Origin: Paracoccaceae bacterium
Lineage (GTDB): Bacteria > Pseudomonadota > Alphaproteobacteria > Rhodobacterales > Rhodobacteraceae
NCBI GenBank assembly: GCA_026982275.1
Contig: JALSHK010000026.1
Location: 1-6,468 of the forward strand
DNA length: 6,468 bases
Direction of reading: 5' to 3'
Shown: piece after piece, positions 5,121 to 6,468 of the stretch
Numbering within the stretch: position 1 is the first letter of the stretch
Layout of the letters: each line of letters starts with the position of its first letter
Notes under the pieces: model-generated
What the model saw: only the letters and a program-made list of their open reading frames with translations
Told to the model about the DNA's origin: nothing
Database searches by the model: none
Made by a program: the position numbers and the translations under genes

Positions 5121-5492
5121 ATGAATTGCTTTGCAAAATTCCTGTCGGGCCGGATAGCCAGCTTTGCCCATGCCCTGCGCGGGCTGGGCGAGGCGATCCG
5201 CACCCAGACCAATGCGCGCATTCATATGGTGGCGTCCACTTTGGTGGTGGCGCTCGGGCTGGGGCTGGGGATTTCGGCGCTGGAATGGGCGGCTGTGATT
5301 TCGGCGATCGCGCTGGTCTGGATGGCGGAATTGCTCAATACCGCGATCGAAATCCTGTGTGATATCATCCAGCCGGAATATTCCGAAAAGGTAAAGCGGG
5401 CCAAGGACGTGGCGGCGGCGGCGGTGCTGGCGGCGGCCATCGGGGCGGCGCTTATCGGGGCTTTGGTGTTTTTGCCTTATCTTACCGGCTAA
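5121..5492 (+). CDS. dgkA: Diacylglycerol kinase family protein (DgkA / undecaprenol kinase type)
   Basis: This is a small integral inner-membrane lipid kinase of 123 residues with three predicted helices (about 33-52, 54-79 and 97-120). In E. coli the enzyme phosphorylates diacylglycerol; Gram-positive members phosphorylate undecaprenol. The catalytic signature is intact: E70, N73 and E77 in MAELLNTAIE, then K95-D96 in KRAKDVAAAAVL, corresponding to E69, N72, E76, K94 and D95 of the E. coli enzyme. The N-terminal amphipathic part includes RTQTNARIH (27-35); Q29 stands where E. coli has E28. The sequence around RTQTNARIH and the FLPYL end look closer to the Gram-positive undecaprenol-kinase subgroup than to E. 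coli DgkA, so the lipid substrate is uncertain. The gene is divergent from gst and convergent with the Hint-domain gene, with overlapping stop codons (shared bases 5490-5491). The start has no Shine-Dalgarno. Confidence 0.9.
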   Translation: MNCFAKFLSGRIASFAHALRGLGEAIRTQTNARIHMVASTLVVALGLGLGISALEWAAVISAIALVWMAELLNTAIEILCDIIQPEYSEKVKRAKDVAAAAVLAAAIGAALIGALVFLPYLTG

Positions 5493-6463
5493 AAGCTGGC
5501 CCAAAGCGCGGTCTCGGCAGGGGAAACCCCAGGCCGCGCTTCGGTCCAGCGCATAGATGCAAGCTCTGGAAAGACCGACAGGATTTCGGCCTGCGCTTCA
5601 TGGCCAAAGCGCCCGATCGCCTCGTCCAGCGGATTAAGGCTTTCGCTTGGGCAGCCTTCGGCAAATATGATCTCGTGGCGGGAAAATAGCAGATGGAAAT
5701 ACTCCACCTCCGGCACGGGGGCCTGATAGATCGTATCGCCATTTACCAGCTCGATCGCCGGCACCAGCACCTCGCTTTCGCCAAAAAGCAGCTCCGCCTT
5801 CCAGCCCGAAACCAGCATCCGGTGCATCGGCGAGACCGTAAGCGCGCGGTCATTCCCCGCCGCACCCGTGCAAAACCGCACCGGCGCCAGCCGCCCGACC
5901 CCCACAGCCTTTCGCGCGCCTACCCAGATGATTTCCTGCGCGCTGTGGTCTTTGGTAATCACCCGGTCGCCGGGCTTGAGGCGCTCTATCCGCTGCTCCC
6001 CTTCTGTTGTCAGTATCCGTGTGCCGCGGGCAAAGCAGGCCGGCACCGTGGCCAGATCGCCGTAGGGGATGGTTTTGGGCGAGCCAAGCCACGGCCCCAG
6101 ATCCAGCGCATCGCCGATATCCAGCGCGAGGGTGGAGGCAAATCCGACCACCGCGCCATTGATCTGCACCAGCACCAGCAAGCCGGTCTCGCCGGTGGTT
6201 AGATTACTCAGTGCCGACTGGCCGATATTTTGCACAACATCGCCCGCCGCGCCCACGCTCGCGCCATCCACCACCAGCCCGAAATCAAGCTGCTGGGAAG
6301 CTGCCGCGCTGCCTTCATCCTCGAAATCCGGATCATCATCGGTGAGGGTCAGCACATCGGGCGCGCCGCCCACGGTGGTGCTGGTTGGGCCAAAAAAGAA
6401 ATCATATTCGCTGGAAAGCCCGAGATCGGCCACAGAATAGATATAGAATCCCTCAACAGGCAT
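5489..6463 (-). CDS. Hint (Hedgehog/intein) domain-containing protein
   Basis: The product read from the ATG at 6463 is 324 residues; because that ATG is 5 bases from the window edge, a start further upstream cannot be excluded. Residues 1-140 form a glycine- and aspartate-rich N-terminal part of unrecognised fold with an acidic patch (TDDDPDFEDEG, 41-51) that could bind calcium. The Hint domain spans about 142-270. C143 begins the CFARGTRILT motif, LKPGDRVITKD follows, then ALTVSPMHRML with H214 of block B, and EYFHLLFSRHEIIFAEG near its end. Hint domains catalyse an N-S acyl shift at the first cysteine and can cleave or ligate the preceding chain. No C-terminal HN plus C/S/T splice junction is seen, so Hedgehog-like cleavage or a non-splicing role is likelier than protein splicing. 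No signal peptide is visible. Such proteins are frequent in Rhodobacterales and their biological role is unknown to me. Confidence 0.88.
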   Translation of the reverse strand: MPVEGFYIYSVADLGLSSEYDFFFGPTSTTVGGAPDVLTLTDDDPDFEDEGSAAASQQLDFGLVVDGASVGAAGDVVQNIGQSALSNLTTGETGLLVLVQINGAVVGFASTLALDIGDALDLGPWLGSPKTIPYGDLATVPACFARGTRILTTEGEQRIERLKPGDRVITKDHSAQEIIWVGARKAVGVGRLAPVRFCTGAAGNDRALTVSPMHRMLVSGWKAELLFGESEVLVPAIELVNGDTIYQAPVPEVEYFHLLFSRHEIIFAEGCPSESLNPLDEAIGRFGHEAQAEILSVFPELASMRWTEARPGVSPAETALWASF

Positions 6464-6468
6464 CCGCT

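Noticed and set aside
5489..6463. A splicing intein
   Set aside because: The Hint domain runs to its own C-terminal tail with no Asn plus Cys/Ser/Thr junction and no C-extein, and no host protein flanks it.

Overview
This window looks like ordinary chromosomal DNA of an alphaproteobacterium, most likely a member of the Rhodobacterales (Roseobacter group). That placement is inferred from the protein sequences, from moderately high GC, and from a Hint-domain protein of a kind common in that group. No sequence search was run. No mobile element, CRISPR array, tRNA or rRNA was seen.

Layout. (i) 1-1297, minus strand: a membrane-associated protein of unknown function whose C-terminal part lies beyond the window edge, preceded by ccdA, a thiol-disulfide electron carrier. 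(ii) 1408-1647, plus strand: tusA, divergent from ccdA across a 110-bp gap and convergent with the next gene, with only 5 bp between stop codons. (iii) 1653-2477, minus strand: a low-molecular-weight protein-tyrosine phosphatase and the ribosomal protein gene rpmB, separated by a strong intrinsic terminator. (iv) 2478-2705: the rpmB leader and promoter, followed by a GC-rich block of back-to-back small palindromes. (v) 2706-5045, minus strand: a run transcribed gst > slyX > alpha/beta-hydrolase > DyP-type peroxidase. The first three are translationally coupled (ATGA overlap, then TAA-G-ATG). DyP follows after 63 bp with its own strong ribosome-binding site. (vi) 5121-5492, plus strand: a diacylglycerol/undecaprenol kinase-type integral membrane kinase, whose stop codon overlaps that of the convergent Hint-domain gene (5489-6463, minus). 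No gene-free stretch exceeds 300 bases.

Functional themes. CcdA and TusA both handle thiol or sulfur chemistry: CcdA moves reductant across the inner membrane, and TusA relays sulfur for tRNA thiolation or other sulfur metabolism. The GST and DyP peroxidase suggest a redox or detoxification flavour for the gst run, but a joint pathway is not shown by the sequence.

Two initiation styles are visible. ccdA, rpmB, slyX and DyP have clear Shine-Dalgarno sequences. tusA, the phosphatase, gst and the kinase do not, and for the phosphatase and the kinase a plausible promoter ends 6-7 nt before the ATG, which suggests leaderless mRNAs. I found no convincing new multi-gene system. The items most worth a second look are the Hint-domain protein, the palindromic block at 2632-2696, the leaderless candidates and the partial unknown gene at the left edge.
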